Shown: positions 63,726 to 64,000 of the stretch, piece after piece
How the letters are laid out: every line of letters begins with the position of its first letter
Numbering within the stretch: the stretch's first letter is position 1
DNA from: Scytonema sp. UIC 10036
GTDB lineage: Bacteria; Cyanobacteriota; Cyanobacteriia; Cyanobacteriales; Nostocaceae
Assembly: GCF_009725235.1 (NCBI RefSeq)
Contig: NZ_WJFC01000035.1
Location: 1-64,000 of the forward strand
Direction of reading: 5' to 3'
Length of the DNA stretch: 64,000 bases
Notes under the pieces: model-generated
The model's input: the letters and a program-made list of their open reading frames with translations, nothing else
What the model was told of the DNA's origin: nothing
Databases searched by the model: none
Program-made: the position numbers and the translations under genes

Positions 63726-64000
63726 CTCTATCTAAAGAAAAACATGTTTAGGAATATAGCATTTCATTCCAAAAACAATTATTAATGTTTAATGTGTTCT
63801 AACATACATCAATATGTGGATTTGCACATAAAGTGAAATTCTGAGAACGAATTTATGGGGGTTTCAGGCGACGAGTTTCGCCAGAAAGCCCACCTTCCGC
63901 ACTCCAACTGTCACAATATGGAAATTACTGAGACAAACAAGACAATACAGAATAAAAATAGACATATAAAGTCAAAAAGGACATTTGAGCAAGGATGAAT
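63726..64000. other. Terminal stretch without a gene
   Basis: AT-rich sequence follows the upstream end of the hypothetical gene. A short GC-rich part (63860-63905) contains GAAAGCCCACCT (63884-63895), the reverse complement of AGGTGGGCTTTC at 60500-60511. Otherwise nothing is seen. Confidence 0.4.

Overview
The window is chromosomal DNA from a filamentous, probably heterocyst-forming (Nostocales-type) cyanobacterium. The signs are many HIP1-type GCGATCGC octamers, a kaiABC clock operon with the short 102-residue KaiA known from Anabaena/Nostoc, cyanobacterial families (Ycf20/DUF565, S4-domain photosystem II protein, NIL-ferredoxin, CHAD, Uma2, HCF164-like thioredoxin), and many short tandem 7-mer repeats and palindromic intergenic repeats. 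The species cannot be fixed from the sequence alone.

Layout. 0-8 kb: bioB, a GNAT acetyltransferase, an LTxxQ secreted protein, selO, ycf20, a lipoprotein, and an ArnT/PMT-type glycosyltransferase gene split by a G-rich repeat insertion. 7.5-17 kb: a 1136-residue CBS-PAS-histidine kinase with mostly degenerate receiver domains, divergent from kaiA-kaiB-kaiC, then a TolC-type outer membrane protein. 17-32 kb: housekeeping and small cyanobacterial genes (S4 protein, SDRs, tRNA-Val(GAC), alpha/beta hydrolase, murG, Uma2, thioredoxin, NIL-ferredoxin, DUF3616, CHAD), separated by repeat tracts and holding broken remnants (haemagglutinin C-terminus, PIN-toxin C-terminus). 31-35.4 kb: a probable extracytoplasmic nitrogen-scavenging group: ureidoglycolate-lyase-like protein, BMP-type binding lipoprotein, an exported RidA-like imine deaminase and a Tat-type flavin amine/amino-acid oxidase.

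36-60 kb is an accessory region with a strong organosulfur and oxidative-catabolism flavour. Intact genes are an Old Yellow Enzyme, AhpD-like protein, two MFS exporters, BASS-type transporter, arylsulfatase, an AprA/FrdA-like flavoprotein translationally coupled to a two-cluster ferredoxin, an NtaA/DszA-type flavin monooxygenase, cupin, SBP56/methanethiol oxidase, dienelactone hydrolase, aldo/keto reductase and a VOC-like protein. Between them lie remnants of a DszC/SfnB-type acyl-CoA-dehydrogenase-like enzyme, a TauD-type dioxygenase, an SDR, a transposase and an O-methyltransferase. The transporter-arylsulfatase module is present once intact and three more times as decaying partial copies. 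I read the region as a sulfur-scavenging island (sulfate esters, sulfonates, methanethiol) that has been repeatedly rearranged.

60-64 kb is a gene-poor, probably mobile end: a primase-like N-terminal remnant, a membrane-anchored coiled-coil protein with four near-identical 168-bp internal repeats, a MITE-like element, a broken cupin gene and one unknown small gene. A 12-base inverted repeat lies near the two ends of this part.
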